Assembly (NCBI GenBank): GCA_963989385.1
Contig: OZ022507.1
Span: 56,245,400 to 56,309,399 of the forward strand
Origin: Ctena decussata
Lineage: Eukaryota > Mollusca > Bivalvia > Lucinida > Lucinidae
Length of the DNA: 64,000 nt
Reading direction: 5' to 3'
Shown here: one piece after another, positions 1 to 11,170 of the stretch
Layout: each line of letters starts with the position of its first letter
Position numbering within the stretch: the stretch's first letter is position 1
Position numbers and translations under genes: made by a program
The notes under the pieces: generated by a model
Told to the model about the DNA's origin: nothing
Databases searched by the model: none
The model's input: the letters and a program-made list of their open reading frames with translations, nothing else

Positions 1-540
1 CAAAAGGCTATTAAAAGCTAGTATGTACCCATTGATGATGAATATTGTATATATTGCCAAAACCAAACACACATGGTCATGAATACAAACTATATACATG
101 CCTCTCCTTCACCCAGACTATCTGGCCAACGAGTGGCGTTCTAGTTCTAGAATAGTTCGCACTTAATGTTTTTGCTTCTGTGGCATTTGCGTTCTTATTC
201 AGCGATAACTCAGATATCACTTTTAAATTGAAGCGAGATAATAGAAAAACGGACCATGTAAATATCTCGTATTGAAAGTGGCACTTCTTAAATGTCAAAC
301 GTGTTTGTAAAAGAATTCTGTCTAAACCGATTATCGGAAAAGATTAGAAACTTCAAAAGATCAGACGTCACGATATCTTTCGGTGCATAGATGCACCTCA
401 ATATATCATAATTCTGAGCTCGATGTACGTTTAACCTTTTCGCGGAAGGCTATTCCCAAACAAAGTTAAAAGTTTGTTCTTTTCTTGGTGCAATTTCTGA
501 CCTTTAAGAGTGACACACATTGTAGAGTGGGGTCACTACG
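1..540. other. No recognisable feature
   Basis: AT-rich sequence with short stop-riddled frames only. I see no splice-flanked exon, tRNA-like box pair, inverted repeat or tandem array here. Confidence 0.5.
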
Positions 541-730
541 AGTGAAGAACAGTTGACTAACGTTCTCTCAAAAACTGATATCTCAAAGTACCTTCTTATA
601 TCGAATATTTTTACTGAACTTTCACCTCCCAATATCTCAAACTACAGATATCTCATTGTAAATTTTCTGGGACAAGAAAATTTACTTTGAGATATTAGTA
701 GTTTGATATGAAGTTCGACATCGAGATATT
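541..730. repeat. Short inverted repeat rich in 'GATATCTCAAA' motifs, copy 1
   Basis: Left arm motifs such as GATATCTCAAAGTA (near 577) reappear inverted as TACTTTGAGATATTAGTAG (near 682). The sequence can therefore fold back on itself. A diverged second copy lies at 2,235-2,455. Probably a small dispersed non-autonomous element; the family is unknown to me. Confidence 0.45.
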
Positions 731-2234
731 AATAGCGGACAGTATATATCGATGCAGACGGATATACTGTCTCAATGTACCGTTCAAACCAAACCAGCAA
801 CCAAACAAAATTAACTGACTATATAGGTACCTTTCATGGAATAGAAAAATTCGTCCCGAGCTTACTGGAATCACAAGGGTTGCCAAGTGAAAACGAATAT
901 TGAACCCGCAGGACACATGTTTCTATCCGCAACTCACCCATGAAAGATATACTTTCATGCCTACCTTTTGATTTACAAAGTTTGATTTTAAACGTTGAGG
1001 TTGTAAGAATGCACCATTTAAGCATTTGAGAGGTTGTATGTACTTAATTTTAAAAGAGGACGACGCTATCAACGACAAATGACCGTTCCTGTATTTAACA
1101 TCCAAACTGGCATGAACTGCCTCAGTTGGCCATCTCTATTTCGTTATTGTCTGTACCATCTACGTCCATGTGACCTTCTATAAACCTATGCCTTGACTAC
1201 ACATGATGTTCGAATCTTGTTTTGCCGGTCCTCGGTGCGATAACATGGGTGAAATAAGAAATATGAGTACAGGTGTAACCGCATTATCTGACGACAAGAA
1301 AACATTTTTTTCAGAATCAATTCAGTTTAAATTGTAAAGAACCTTTTATCAGATGACGTCGCTGTTATTCAGTGGATAACATCGTATCATAAAAATGGTA
1401 TGACCACACGTGTGATAACATTTTGGCGCATACACGTAACGTTATTGACAACGTCCCTGTCAACAATGAGTTTTCGTACTGAAAAAAAAAATAATGTTCA
1501 TTTTGAAGGCGATGATTTTTTTTATTAAAATGGATCATATGACAAACAGAATCCTACACGAGTCATGATTCATATGATATTTATGAAAAATCGCCGACGG
1601 CTGGTTTCATAAATTAAATATGAAATAACCACTCTTGTAAGATCATCTATGTTTTGAATGCAAGCAAAGGTTACAGCACCAGGTAAAACAGAAGAAATCC
1701 TGTATCTGATATGCAAGAAATACTGTTCTTTTAAAAACGCCATGAACAAGATGCAGTTACTGTATCAGGCTATAGGGCTGCTGTGTATAGCTCCATGTTT
1801 TTCTGCCATTTCACAAAAGGGAACAACTTTTGTGACTTCCGGCTTATTTTTTTTCTGGACGAAGAAGTCTTTTCAGCCGAGGTCTGCTGTTATCGGAAAC
1901 AGTTTACTCCTAGAGAAGTCAAAGTTTTTTCTATAAGAGATGATCCTTTTGGGAAGCGAGGCTAATGTAAATAGCAGAGCTGCTTACCATGGAAGTGTAT
2001 TCATTTACATGAAGTTTTTGTACCCAATAGTTTCTGCTGCATTTCTGTCTTTGAATGTTATGGTGATATATTAAAACGCTATTTACATCAAGAAACACCA
2101 GGGCTAAGCTGTTCAAAGCATAAGAGAAGACTGTTAGTTGTTATTGTTTTTTCCCTAGTATATCCCTTTGAGCAAACCATTGCGGAGCACGCCTTGTTGG
2201 TTTGCTGTTTAAGGACATTTTTGCATAAAAAATT
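731..2234. other. No recognisable feature
   Basis: About 1.5 kb of AT-rich sequence. Frames of 60-90 codons exist on both strands but have no recognisable motif, no low-complexity domain and no partner copy elsewhere in the window. I do not call any of them. Confidence 0.45.
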
Positions 2235-2455
2235 GACCTTTGGTATCTCGAGCACTGATATCTCAAAGTACCCTGTTAAATAAAAAAATATAGTTTGGAC
2301 ACATTCCCTACTTTTTTTTTATATATATTTTAGTCCGGATATTTGAAACTACTGCTCTCTCAAAGTAAATTCTATGCACCAGAAAATTTATTTCGAGAAA
2401 TCAGAAGTTTGAGACGAGCTTTGACTTTGGGACATCGAGAGTTGACTGTATCATG
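2235..2455. repeat. Short inverted repeat, copy 2 of the 541-730 family
   Basis: It carries the same left motif (GATATCTCAAAGTACC near 2,260) and a diverged inverted right arm ending in GACATCGAGAGTTGACTG, which parallels GACATCGAGATATTAATAG in copy 1. Two copies 1.7 kb apart with the same internal order indicate a dispersed family, not chance. Confidence 0.4.
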
Positions 2456-3630
2456 ATGTATTAGAGTTTGAAATGTAGAGAAAGCGAGACTCCGATATAG
2501 TATCACAAGGTCGATATTAATTTCCCTCATGTCTTGGATAAGAATCATTACCTCGACCTTAGGTGCAAACATGTGAAAATCAGCAGATATTCAATTATGA
2601 AGTAAATAGTGATGCAGCCTATGAACTGGTCATAAACTTAACCGGGGCGTATCTGGGGGAAATTATCTTTATAGTGTTTGAGAGAAAAAGTTTAGCTACA
2701 GGAGTAAGATATTTCCTTTCGTCATGTCTATTGGCAGTTGTTACTGAATTCGTCTCCAATCTCCAAAATTTTAGCAATACAAATGCACAAGAGCGTGTTG
2801 AAATTTAATCAAGTTGACATAATTTCGATACGAACCTGCGTATTTGCGTATAGGCACCTATGCCCTCGCAGAAAGTATAATTATGGTTGCAATGTATGTA
2901 GCTGTCATTTTAAGACTATTAAAAATACAGTGCTCACATACACAAAAGAAAGAAAGAAAGAGAAAAAAAAGAAACAAACACATATATAGGAATGAAACAA
3001 ATGCAATATTAAGTAAAAAAAAAAGAGCATACAACATGCTCTTGCTGTATATAGTATTCCTCAAAATTATCGAGAATCGCATTTCGCCTGTCCGTTGCTT
3101 GCCATTCGATTTAAACAACTGTTAAAAATTGTCTCCCTTGTTTATTTCATGTTTTCAGAGACAGATATTTTAACAAAATATCGTTAGACAATATGTAATT
3201 GTCTAATAAATAACCGTACAAGTTTTGAGAAAATACATATTTTTCCGATAAATGTGGAATGAAAAATAACCTTCAAATTAAAGTGCCAATTACCTATTTC
3301 CTCACGGCCTGTAAGAATATCGATTTTGACCACGTGTGTCATGTGATAATGTACAGGTATTTTTCTTGTTCATGCACCTGATTGCGACGTAAGAATAAAT
3401 TATTTTTGTCCAATAATGCGATTTCGAGCGCGGTCCGCGATCGTTTAAAGATTTAATTTATTTTTTGTTTAAAGTCACTTTTATCAAATGTTATTATCTA
3501 AACTCTATTTCAATGTATAGTTAGATCATGTCGGAGGTATGGCATGAAATCTTTCATCAAATCACTTTTTGTTATTATTTTCAAGGGAGTAAATCTTTAA
3601 AATCACCATAACACTAGAAAATAGAAAACA
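2456..3630. other. No gene; one purine-rich microsatellite
   Basis: Contains an imperfect (GAAA)n purine stretch at about 2,946-2,985 and otherwise unremarkable AT-rich sequence up to the left end of the composite element at 3,631. The 60-93 codon frames overlapping the purine tract on both strands are lysine- or phenylalanine-rich translations of simple sequence. Confidence 0.45.
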
Positions 3631-5708
3631 AGAGGGCCATGAGGCCCTGAACCGCTCACCTGAGTATGGTGGCCATGTAGGTCATGTGACCTAGACTGCT
3701 TGATAAATTTTTGTTCCATCAGCCCCTGGAGGCTCTGTATGATATTTGGTTACAATTAGCCCTTTGGCTCTTGAGGAGGCGTCTTAAATTGTCAAAATAT
3801 GAGAGACATGGGTCAGAGGTCAAAGGATGACATTGACCTCTTGTGCCCGCAAATCTTCCATGTACTACCTAAGATGACTGTTTATACCAATTTTTAGGCC
3901 AAAATCTTCTAAACTTGCCATGAACTCTTATGTTCTACCATTTTCCCATACTTGACCTTGCCTTAAAAAAGCTCAAGGTCATCATTTGAACAATATTGAT
4001 AGTACTAAAGTACCTGATGCTATATACCAAGTTTCAAGGCCATCGATCACTTGGTTCTTGAGAAGGAGATTTGTAAAGGTTTTTGCCATATATGGGCATG
4101 GCGGCCATGTTGGTCATGTGACCAAGACTGTTTGAGCAAATATTTCGTTCCCTCAGCCCCTAGAGACTCTGTATGAAATTTGGTTACAATTGGCCCAGTG
4201 GCTTTTGAGCAGATTTGTGAAATTGTCACAATATGAGAGACCAGGGTCTAAGGTCAAAGAATGACCTTGACCTCTTGTACATAAATTTTCATGTACTCAT
4301 TTAGATGACTGTATATGCCAATTTTCAGGTCTAAATCTTCGACAGTTTCCAAGAAATCTTATGTTCTAGCATTTTCCCATATAAAAGCTACAAAAAGCAA
4401 ATTTGACCTTACCTTAAAAAAGGTCAAGGTCAAACCAAGGTCATGTTTGGACAATCTTGGTACCTGATGGGGTACCTGATGCTACATACCAAGTTTCAAG
4501 GCCATCGGCCTATTGATTCTGGAGAAGAAGATTTTTCTAGGTTTTTACCATATATGGGCGTGGCGGCCATGTTGATCATGTGACTAGGACCCTTTGAACA
4601 AATTTTTATTCCCTCAGCCCCTTGAGGCTCCATATGAAATTTGGTTACAATTGGCCATGTGGCTTTTGAGGAGAAGTGTGAAATTGTCAAAATATGAGAG
4701 ACCAGGGTCAAAGGTCAAACAATGACCTTGACCTCTTGTATGCATTAATTTTCATGTATTCATTAAGGTGACAGTATATACCAATTTTCAGGTCAAAATC
4801 TTCAACAGTTTCCAAGAAATCTTATGTTCTGGCATTTTCTCATATAAAGGCTAGAGAAAGCAAATTTGACCTTACCGTAAAAAAGGTCAAGGTCAACCCA
4901 AGGTCATAATTTGAACAATCTTGGTAGTACTTGCATACCCGATGCTACATACCAAGTTTCAAGGCCATCGGCCAATTGGTTCTGGAGAAGAAGATTTTTT
5001 TAAGGTTTTTACCATATATGGGCATGGCGGCCATGTTGGTCATGTGACCCAGTCCGTTTGAACAAATTTTTGTTCCTCTGCCCCCTAGAGGCTCTGTATG
5101 AAATTTGGAAACAATTGGCCCAGTGGCTTTTTGAGCAGATGTGTGAAATTGTCAAAATATGAGAGGCCAGGGTCTAAGGTCAAACAATGACCTTGACCTC
5201 TTGTACGCATAAATTTTCATGTACTCATTCAGATGACTGTATATACCAATTTTCAGGTCTAAATCTTTAACAGCTTCCAAGAAATCTTATGTTCTAGTAT
5301 TTTCCCATATAAAAGCTACAGAATGCAAATTTGACCTTACCGTAAAAAAGGTCAAGGTCAACTCAAGGTCATAATTTGAACAATCTTGGTAGTACTCGCG
5401 TAGCCGATACTACATACCAAGTTTCAAGGCCATCGGCCAATTGGTTCTGGAGAAGAAGATTTTTTTAGGTTTTTACCATATATGGGCGTGGCGGCCATGT
5501 TGGTCATGTGACCAGGACCGTTTGAACAACTTTTCGTTCCTAAGTCCCCTAGAGGCTACATATGAAATTTGGTTACAATTGGCCCAGCGGTTTCAGAGGA
5601 GAAGTTGTTTGAAATTGTGGACGGACGGACGGACGGACGGACGGGCGACGGACGACGGAGCCTTACCATCCTATAAGCTCCCCCGGAGCCGCTGGCTCAG
5701 GTGAGCTA
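3631..5708 (+). mobile_element. Composite pearl/Helentron-type non-autonomous element, PE1
   Basis: The left end has a hairpin (GGGCC-ATGA-GGCCC, 3,634-3,647) followed by GCTCACCTGAG (3,654-3,664). The right end has a hairpin (GAGCC-GCT-GGCTC, 5,686-5,698) running into CTCAGGTGAGC (5,696-5,706), the exact inverse complement of the left 11-mer. Between them lie about 4.3 tandem units of ~463 bp and then a (GGAC)n tract at 5,619-5,645. Inverted subterminal repeats, tandem core, microsatellite and 3' hairpin are the hallmarks of bivalve pearl elements and of DINE-1/Helentron-associated elements. No protein is encoded. Flanks read AAAAC on the left and AAAAAC on the right, a possible short target duplication. 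Confidence 0.75.
3665..5610 (+). repeat. Tandem core of PE1, ~463-bp period
   Basis: The anchor CCATATATGGGC occurs at 4,086, 4,548, 5,012 and 5,476, spaced 462, 464 and 464 bp. The first unit is shorter, about 432 bp. Each unit carries one TCAAGGTCA (3,973, 4,424, 4,887, 5,352) in a GGTCAAGGTCA context, plus TGACCTTGACC motifs. Frames through the core keep stops, so it is not coding. A related but distinct core builds PE3. Confidence 0.85.
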
Positions 5709-5873
5709 AAAACTCATTCTCGAGATTAATATACAAACATGACAATTGTATACATTTCTTGCACCTAGCTTCGTCGAAACTAGGCTAGGGCAGACTCTTG
5801 TAAAAAATATTTCTTGATTTTGACTTCATTTGGCTATACTGTCTTTGCTGGAAATACATTATCTCATAAGAAA

Positions 5874-6131
5874 GCCGGGCCGCGTAGCACAGTCGGTAGC
5901 GCGTCTGACTAAGAGCACGAGATCTCCGGTTCGATACCCGGTCTGGCCACTTACTTTCGTTTCTCTTTACGCTGATTCCAAAAAAGGCAGTTGTCAGTTA
6001 CTGGCAAAAGTATGTGTACTTAGTACTGGTTAACCGCTTAGGAGATCTAGACCTGCCCAGGAATAGAGTGGCTAGTTTAGACCTGCCCAGGAATAGAATT
6101 GATAGTTTAACTGACCTTCCCGACGTGACCT
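5874..6131 (+). mobile_element. SINE1 copy, 5' part (tRNA-derived head)
   Basis: A tRNA-like head carries a good pol III A box (TAGCACAGTCGG, 5,885-5,896) and B box (GGTTCGATACC, 5,928-5,938). It is closed by a T-arm-like stem and TCTGGCCA, which can pair with GGCCGCG at 5,878 as an acceptor stem. The anticodon arm is degenerate, so this is a SINE head and not a working tRNA gene. The body (CGCTTAGGAGATCTAGACC and on) matches copies at 17.9, 37.0, 50.8, 53.6 and 57.6 kb. A ~30-bp body piece around CCTGCCCAGGAATAGA is duplicated in tandem here (6,050-6,110). The copy is interrupted at 6,132 and resumes at 7,923. Confidence 0.8.
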
Positions 6132-7922
6132 GGGCCGTGCTCGATTGGGCTGTGCTCACAGTCGGGATTTTTGGAACATCAATCGAGTGATCTGGAACTG
6201 TGTCCTGGCACGGTGCGCACTGTTCCAAACGAGAAGGTGGTGTGGACAGAACAAATAGTCAAAACAAAATGGCGGACAAGCAGACGACACAGAAAAATCT
6301 ATTTAGAAGATATAGCACTGTTTTTTTTTTTGATGAAAATATTGTTTTCAGTGCGGATCCCGTCGGCGTCGGCGTCTGCGTCGGCGTGACAGATTCTTGT
6401 ATGCGCGATATCTCTTGAACCAATGGATGGAATTTCACCAAACTTGCATGGATATATTATTAGGACAAGCTTATGAGCTGATTAGATTTTGGTGACCTTG
6501 ACCTCATTTTCAAGGTCACAGGAGGACTTAGATAACAATTTCTTGTATGCGCGATATCTCTTGAACCAATTGATGGAATTTCACCAAACTTGCATGGATA
6601 CATCATTGAGACAAGTGTAAGAGCTGATTATATTTTGGTTACCTTGACCTTATTTTCAAGGTCACAGGATGACTTAGATGACAATTTCTTGTACCCAATT
6701 TCTTGTATGTGCGATATCTCTTGAAACTATGGATGGAATTTCACCAAACTTCCATGGATATATTATTGGGATAAATGTAAGAGCTGATCAGATTTTGGTG
6801 ACCTTGACCTCATTTTCAAGGTCACAGGAGGACTTAGATGACAATTTTTTGTACCCACTACATCTCCTGTACCAATGGATGGAATTTCACAAAACTTGCA
6901 TGGATACATTATTGGGACAAGTTTTTGAGCTAATTAGATTTTGGTGACCTTGACCTCATTTTCAAGGTCACTGGAGGACTTGGATGACAATTTCTTGTAC
7001 CCACTATATCTCCTCAACCAATGGATGGAATTTCACCAAACTTTCCTGGATACATGATTGGGACAAGTTTATGAGCTGTTTAGATTTTGGTGACCTTGAC
7101 CTTAATTTCAAGGTCACTGGAGGACTAACATGACAATTTCTTGTACCCACAATATCTCCTGAACCAATAGATGGAATTTTGCCAAACTTTCGTGGATACA
7201 TGATTTGGACAAGTTTAAGAGCTGAACAAAATTTTGGTGACCTTGACCTCATTTTCAAGGTCACAGGAGGATTTAGATATGTGAAAATTTCACTAAAATT
7301 GATGTATCTCTTTAAGCTTTGGCTTGATTTCCACTTTACTTTCATAGATATACCTATGGGACAGTCTCAAGAGTGTAGTGTGTTTTGATGACCTTGACCC
7401 CATTTTCAAGGTCAAAAGCTATCTTACAAATGCGTATTTTTCTCTCTTAAAAATGAGATATCTTGAACCAGTGGATGGATATTCATCAGACTTGCATGAA
7501 TGTATCATTGTGACAGGTTTAAGACATGTTTAGTAGTTGGTGACCTTGACCCATTTTTGAAGGACATAGTCTTCTATGTAGGATGTCATTAGAACCAGCA
7601 GATGGATTTTGTCCAAACTTGCATAGATATTTTATTTGTACAGGCTTTTTATTCATTAGAGGGGATGGGAAATGGGCTGGTGGGGGGACATCAGTTTTTC
7701 TCTGAAAAACATTTCTAGTTTGATTTGTTTTCACTAAAAATTTAGAAAGCGTCGCCCAAAATGTTGATAAACAGAAGAGAACGTATGTTTCTCAAAACGC
7801 CATCATATCACGATTGCTCCATATCCGTGCATTCGCCCCTTTCCTGCTCGTTTGGTATGCTCGATTTCAGAATTCTAATAGCCGTTCTGGCACAGTGCGC
7901 ACAGCCCAATCGAGCACGGCCC
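6132..7922. mobile_element. Terminal-inverted-repeat element inserted in SINE1
   Basis: The left end GGGCCGTGCTCGATTGGGCT is matched in inverse complement at 7,903-7,922, and the similarity continues inward less perfectly (GTGCGCAC, CCAAACGAG). Outside the two ends the SINE1 sequence continues directly: GTGACC on the left, ATAGCTGTTTAC on the right. The ends are therefore well fixed. I see no clear target duplication. The interior holds PE5 and no transposase, so it is non-autonomous. Superfamily not assignable from what I can see. Confidence 0.7.
6351..7560 (-). mobile_element. Satellite-core element PE5 (146-157 bp units)
   Basis: Starts with GTGCGGATCCCG and a (GTCGGC)n-like tract (6,362-6,388), followed by eight tandem units. 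The unit anchor TGACCTTGA lies at 6,493, ~6,642 (one mismatch), 6,799, 6,945, 7,091, 7,238, 7,389 and 7,541. Each of the first seven is followed about eight bases later by the inverse TCAAGGTCA. The microsatellite sits at the left, so the element is probably reversed relative to PE1-PE4. The opposite terminus is not recognisable; the last units decay after 7,550. PE6 at 47.8 kb is a shorter relative with both ends preserved. Confidence 0.65.
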
Positions 7923-7990
7923 ATAGCTGTTTACAATGGACGTAAAGCAACAAAACAACATCAACAACAACAACAACAACAAAACATATG
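7923..7990 (+). mobile_element. SINE1 copy, 3' part with (CAA)n tail
   Basis: Continues the SINE body broken at 6,131: ATAGCTGTTTAC, then GGACGTAAAGCAA, then a (CAA)n tail to about 7,984. CATAAGAAA just left of the head (5,865-5,873) resembles CATATGAAA just right of the tail (7,985-7,993), a plausible 9-bp target duplication with one mismatch. Confidence 0.7.
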
Positions 7991-9810
7991 AAAATATTTT
8001 GTCTCCTTTGTTCACCATCATCAACAATAATAATGATGGCTTAAGCATTCTGCACGGCTCAGAATTGCTTACTCCAATTTCTGGGATATGGACTGGCAAT
8101 GTAGCATACGAAAATAAAAATGACGACATAATAAAAAAAGCAAATCTTCTGATCTGCTGTCAGTCTGAGTAAACTATTTCTGACAAAGCATACACAATCG
8201 TATCAAAACTTATGTCCATAAAAAGTACATTTACTAAGCCTTACTTAACTATGGGTTGTTAGCGCTCTCAACTGAGATATATGAAACAAGGATGCATCAA
8301 ACCAACATACCTCTCAAGTCAAATTGCAGTTTTTCACAATTTACTGAACATTCTTGAAATGAAGACCTATGCTTGAAAGTCAGCAGCAGCTGACAAGATC
8401 GTATGAAAATTCTTTTTCCATTGCCAGCATTGTATAAGTAGGTTAAAGAAAGTCAGAAAACACTTGCTTAATCATTACTTTTCTCATAAATAATGATCTT
8501 ATTTGGTTAGGATCTATAATTTTCGGGTAAGACAAAAAGCCTTTAGTCGGCACATTTCAAGGGGAGAGTAAAATTGTAATCACCATTATGAGTGATACTA
8601 GTGTGCTTAAAACTTCACAGGGGATTGCTGTTAGCTAAGGAAACAAAGTTATTAAGTCTATGCCTGATTTTGCAACTCCTGTAACTTAATTTTCACTTTG
8701 CAAAATATCTCAATATTTTTAGCAATGCCATGTTTAATCTACATCGGTCCGCGAATATTGTAAGAAACGGTCATCTTTCTCCTGGTCAACATTCATATCA
8801 AATTCGTTAATACATTAGACCGACAACTTGTGGGTATTCAGATGCTCTTCTCGCAGCTGATTTGTTTTGGTCCCTTGTTGCATATAAACAAACGAAAATT
8901 ATCCCCGTCATGAGTAAAATTTTGGAATCTGCCCAACAAGATATTGAGTATGTTAGCAGCAACAGGAAATATATATATTATATAAGCCGAAACAACATGG
9001 ACTCAGCGTTGATATGACGTAGTGACATCGAAACAGCGGTGATTCAGTGTTGGGTCAGCGTTGTGTTCCCGCTGGAAACAGCAGTTCTCAAATCATTACT
9101 GATACTGTCATGTTTTTCACACAAATTTCCGTAATATCGTACTTTTAGTAGTCTGTATATGAGCGACGTCCTGTGGGAAGGGGGCTGACACCATGTGTGT
9201 ATGACAAACATCCGAATCGGCTGGTCAGAATTCTCATGTATTTCTATTAGTTTTGATTCTATATGGTTTGTTTCTGTCAATTTCCTGATATGCACACACC
9301 GTGGAAATCATTTCAAATGACGTTGCTCAAAATCTACAATTCGGTGAAAGATTAGTTTAGCTACCTGTCTTTTGATGCACGTGTATTTAGCATTTGAGTA
9401 ACTTGAATCTATATTTCTATCCTGATCTCTTCTTTAGCTGCGTATTGGAAGAGCAATAATCTAATCAGGTCTTGCTGATTTTTCGCAAAGCAGTTGTCTG
9501 GCTTCGTAAAACATCATCAATAATGAAGCTCTGCAGTTTTATTTTTTTTATTATTTTTTTTTTGCAAAAAATGTGCACGTTCTGTCAACTGTTCTCTTTT
9601 AACATCGACGTTTTAACTCTATACACGCGCGCGCGTTTTTCTTTATTGACATATAACAAAGTTTTGGCTGGTCAACACTTGAAATGTTTTTCTATAAATC
9701 TTAAATTTAATTTTAAATAATTTGCAGGGAACATGGGAGGCCGAGGACGTTTAGCTAGGGAATTGGTTCAATGAAAAGTACATTTCTGTTTCAGTAGTTT
9801 TTGATTAAAG
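7991..9810. other. No recognisable feature
   Basis: 1.8 kb without tandem structure, long inverted repeats or convincing coding frames. There is a short alternating CG tract (ACACGCGCGCGCG near 9,621) and T-rich runs around 9,540-9,565. Nothing else can be supported. Confidence 0.45.
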
Positions 9811-9995
9811 GTTGGTTGTTTTAGGTTTAACAGTCTTTGAGACAGTATTTCAGTCAATATCGGCCCGTCTCTAAAAGAGAGGTAAAACGAAGAGAGAAAT
9901 GATAGAGGAGAGAAACAATTTCCAAACAACCTAATCCGCATCTACTGCAAGCACAGGAGGCCCTTGCCCTACTTTTAATTTCTTGATTCAAGTAT
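9811..9995 (+). repeat. Dispersed repeat R4, copy 1
   Basis: Begins GTTGGTTGTTTTAGG, passes through CAGTATTTCAGTCAATATCGG and ends in CTACTGCAAGCACAGGAGGCC. The same order of blocks occurs at 60,890-61,140 (+) and, inverted, at 44,395-44,692. Three copies with shared boundaries suggest a SINE-like family ending in (GGTT)n, but I see no good A/B box pair. Confidence 0.6.
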
Positions 9996-10250
9996 TCTTA
10001 TAAATCATACAGCAGGGATAATGTAAAATTATCTGTTAGAATAATCTCGAAGAATAACAAGTGTTGTATCTAACAGATAACAAAAATAATGCTGACCAGT
10101 TTCTCCAGTTTCGACAACCATATTCTTCGTAAGAGGTTCAGAAATAAAGGCAAAGTATATTATGTGTAGCTTGCATTAGAGTATATATTTTAAAACATCC
10201 ATGAAATCAATCATTTGATACAAATCGAAATATACTCAAAAAAGTATTAA

Positions 10251-10799
10251 AGGGTCAAACTTTTACCCTGCGATTTCTGGAACATTTCAAACATTTGGTA
10301 AACTAAATAATTTCTACCTTCCATTTTATTCATTTTACAAGTTTTATACACATGAAGCTTGAACCTATAGCCTTTGTCTTGACCAAGGCCAGGCTTTAAG
10401 TCAACCTACCCCTAAAATGAAAGTTGTTTGAATTCCCATAGAGAATTGATAGTGTGTCAGTTTGGTCGGGAATAACTTCTAACATTGCTATGAGTTTTAA
10501 ACTTCTTATAGCTTGCTGACCTTAAAAATGATTAAACTTGATGACTATCGAGCAATTTTTAAAAAAAATCATGAATCGGCGAAATCGAAAATTTTGGTGA
10601 ATTTGTTCCCTATGGACTTCAAATAACTCTGATTTTGAGGGTAGTGTGAATTGAAGTCTGGACTTGGTAAAGATATAGGCGACATTTTCAAACTTCATGT
10701 CTATAAAACTTGAAAAATGAATGAAATGGAAGGTGGAAATGATTTATTTTACCAAATGTTTGAAATGTTCCAGAATTCGCGGGGTAAAAGTTTGACCCT
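10251..10799. mobile_element. TTAA-flanked long-inverted-repeat MITE
   Basis: Arms of roughly 150 bp: TTAA then AGGGTCAAACTTTTACCC on the left (10,247-10,268), and the inverse complement ending GTTTGACCCT then TTAA on the right (10,783-10,803). Internal blocks such as CATTTGGTAAA and CTTCCATTTTATTCATTTT are also mirrored. TTAA on both sides fits piggyBac- or Kolobok-type insertion, although a TA duplication with ends one or two bases further out cannot be excluded. No coding capacity. Confidence 0.65.
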
Positions 10800-10967
10800 T
10801 TAATATTTTTTTTAGTATAGTTTGAACCCAAAACACTTAATACTTTCGATCCCTTGATACCACAGTTGTTAAAACATAATTACTATTGAACATTAGGTTT
10901 TAAACTCTTTTCGTAATGCAAATATACTTCTTTATAAGAAAGATTCTCACGTAAATTTTGAGAGACT

Positions 10968-11170
10968 GTGGAAGGACGGATCAGTTGCGATTTTACGTAC
11001 GATTCAACTGTATTTCTGTCTCATCAGGGTGATAGGAAGGTGATTGTGAATTGTTGTGTGCAATGGAACCCCGTTTATGATTGAAAGATTCCCACCTACA
11101 GCGGGAACCGAACATAGAACCGAAAGATCAGCACGCCAGGGCTTAGCATACTGAGCTACTGGGTTATGAG
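10968..11170 (-). mobile_element. SINE2 copy a (tRNA-derived)
   Basis: Reads in minus orientation. The head is at the right, with ACTGAGCTACT (inverse of the A box region) near 11,150-11,160 and GGGAACCGAACA (decayed inverse B box) near 11,102. The body CAATGGAACCCCGTTTATG is shared with copies at 16.6, 25.8, 27.1, 29.0 and 34.4 kb. Confidence 0.6.

Noticed and set aside
3631..5708. Canonical Helitron, because the right end is hairpin followed by CTAA
   Set aside because: No 5' TC end is seen, there are inverted termini at both sides and a possible short target duplication. Helentron-associated or pearl-type is a better description.
5878..5948. Possible genuine tRNA gene
   Set aside because: A and B boxes and part of the acceptor stem are present, but the anticodon arm does not pair, one T-arm pair is broken, and the sequence continues into a repeated body with a (CAA)n tail. 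It is a SINE head.
7004..7345. 113-codon minus-strand frame across PE5
   Set aside because: It repeats internally with the satellite period and is a translation of tandem units; frames in other unit arrays do the same.
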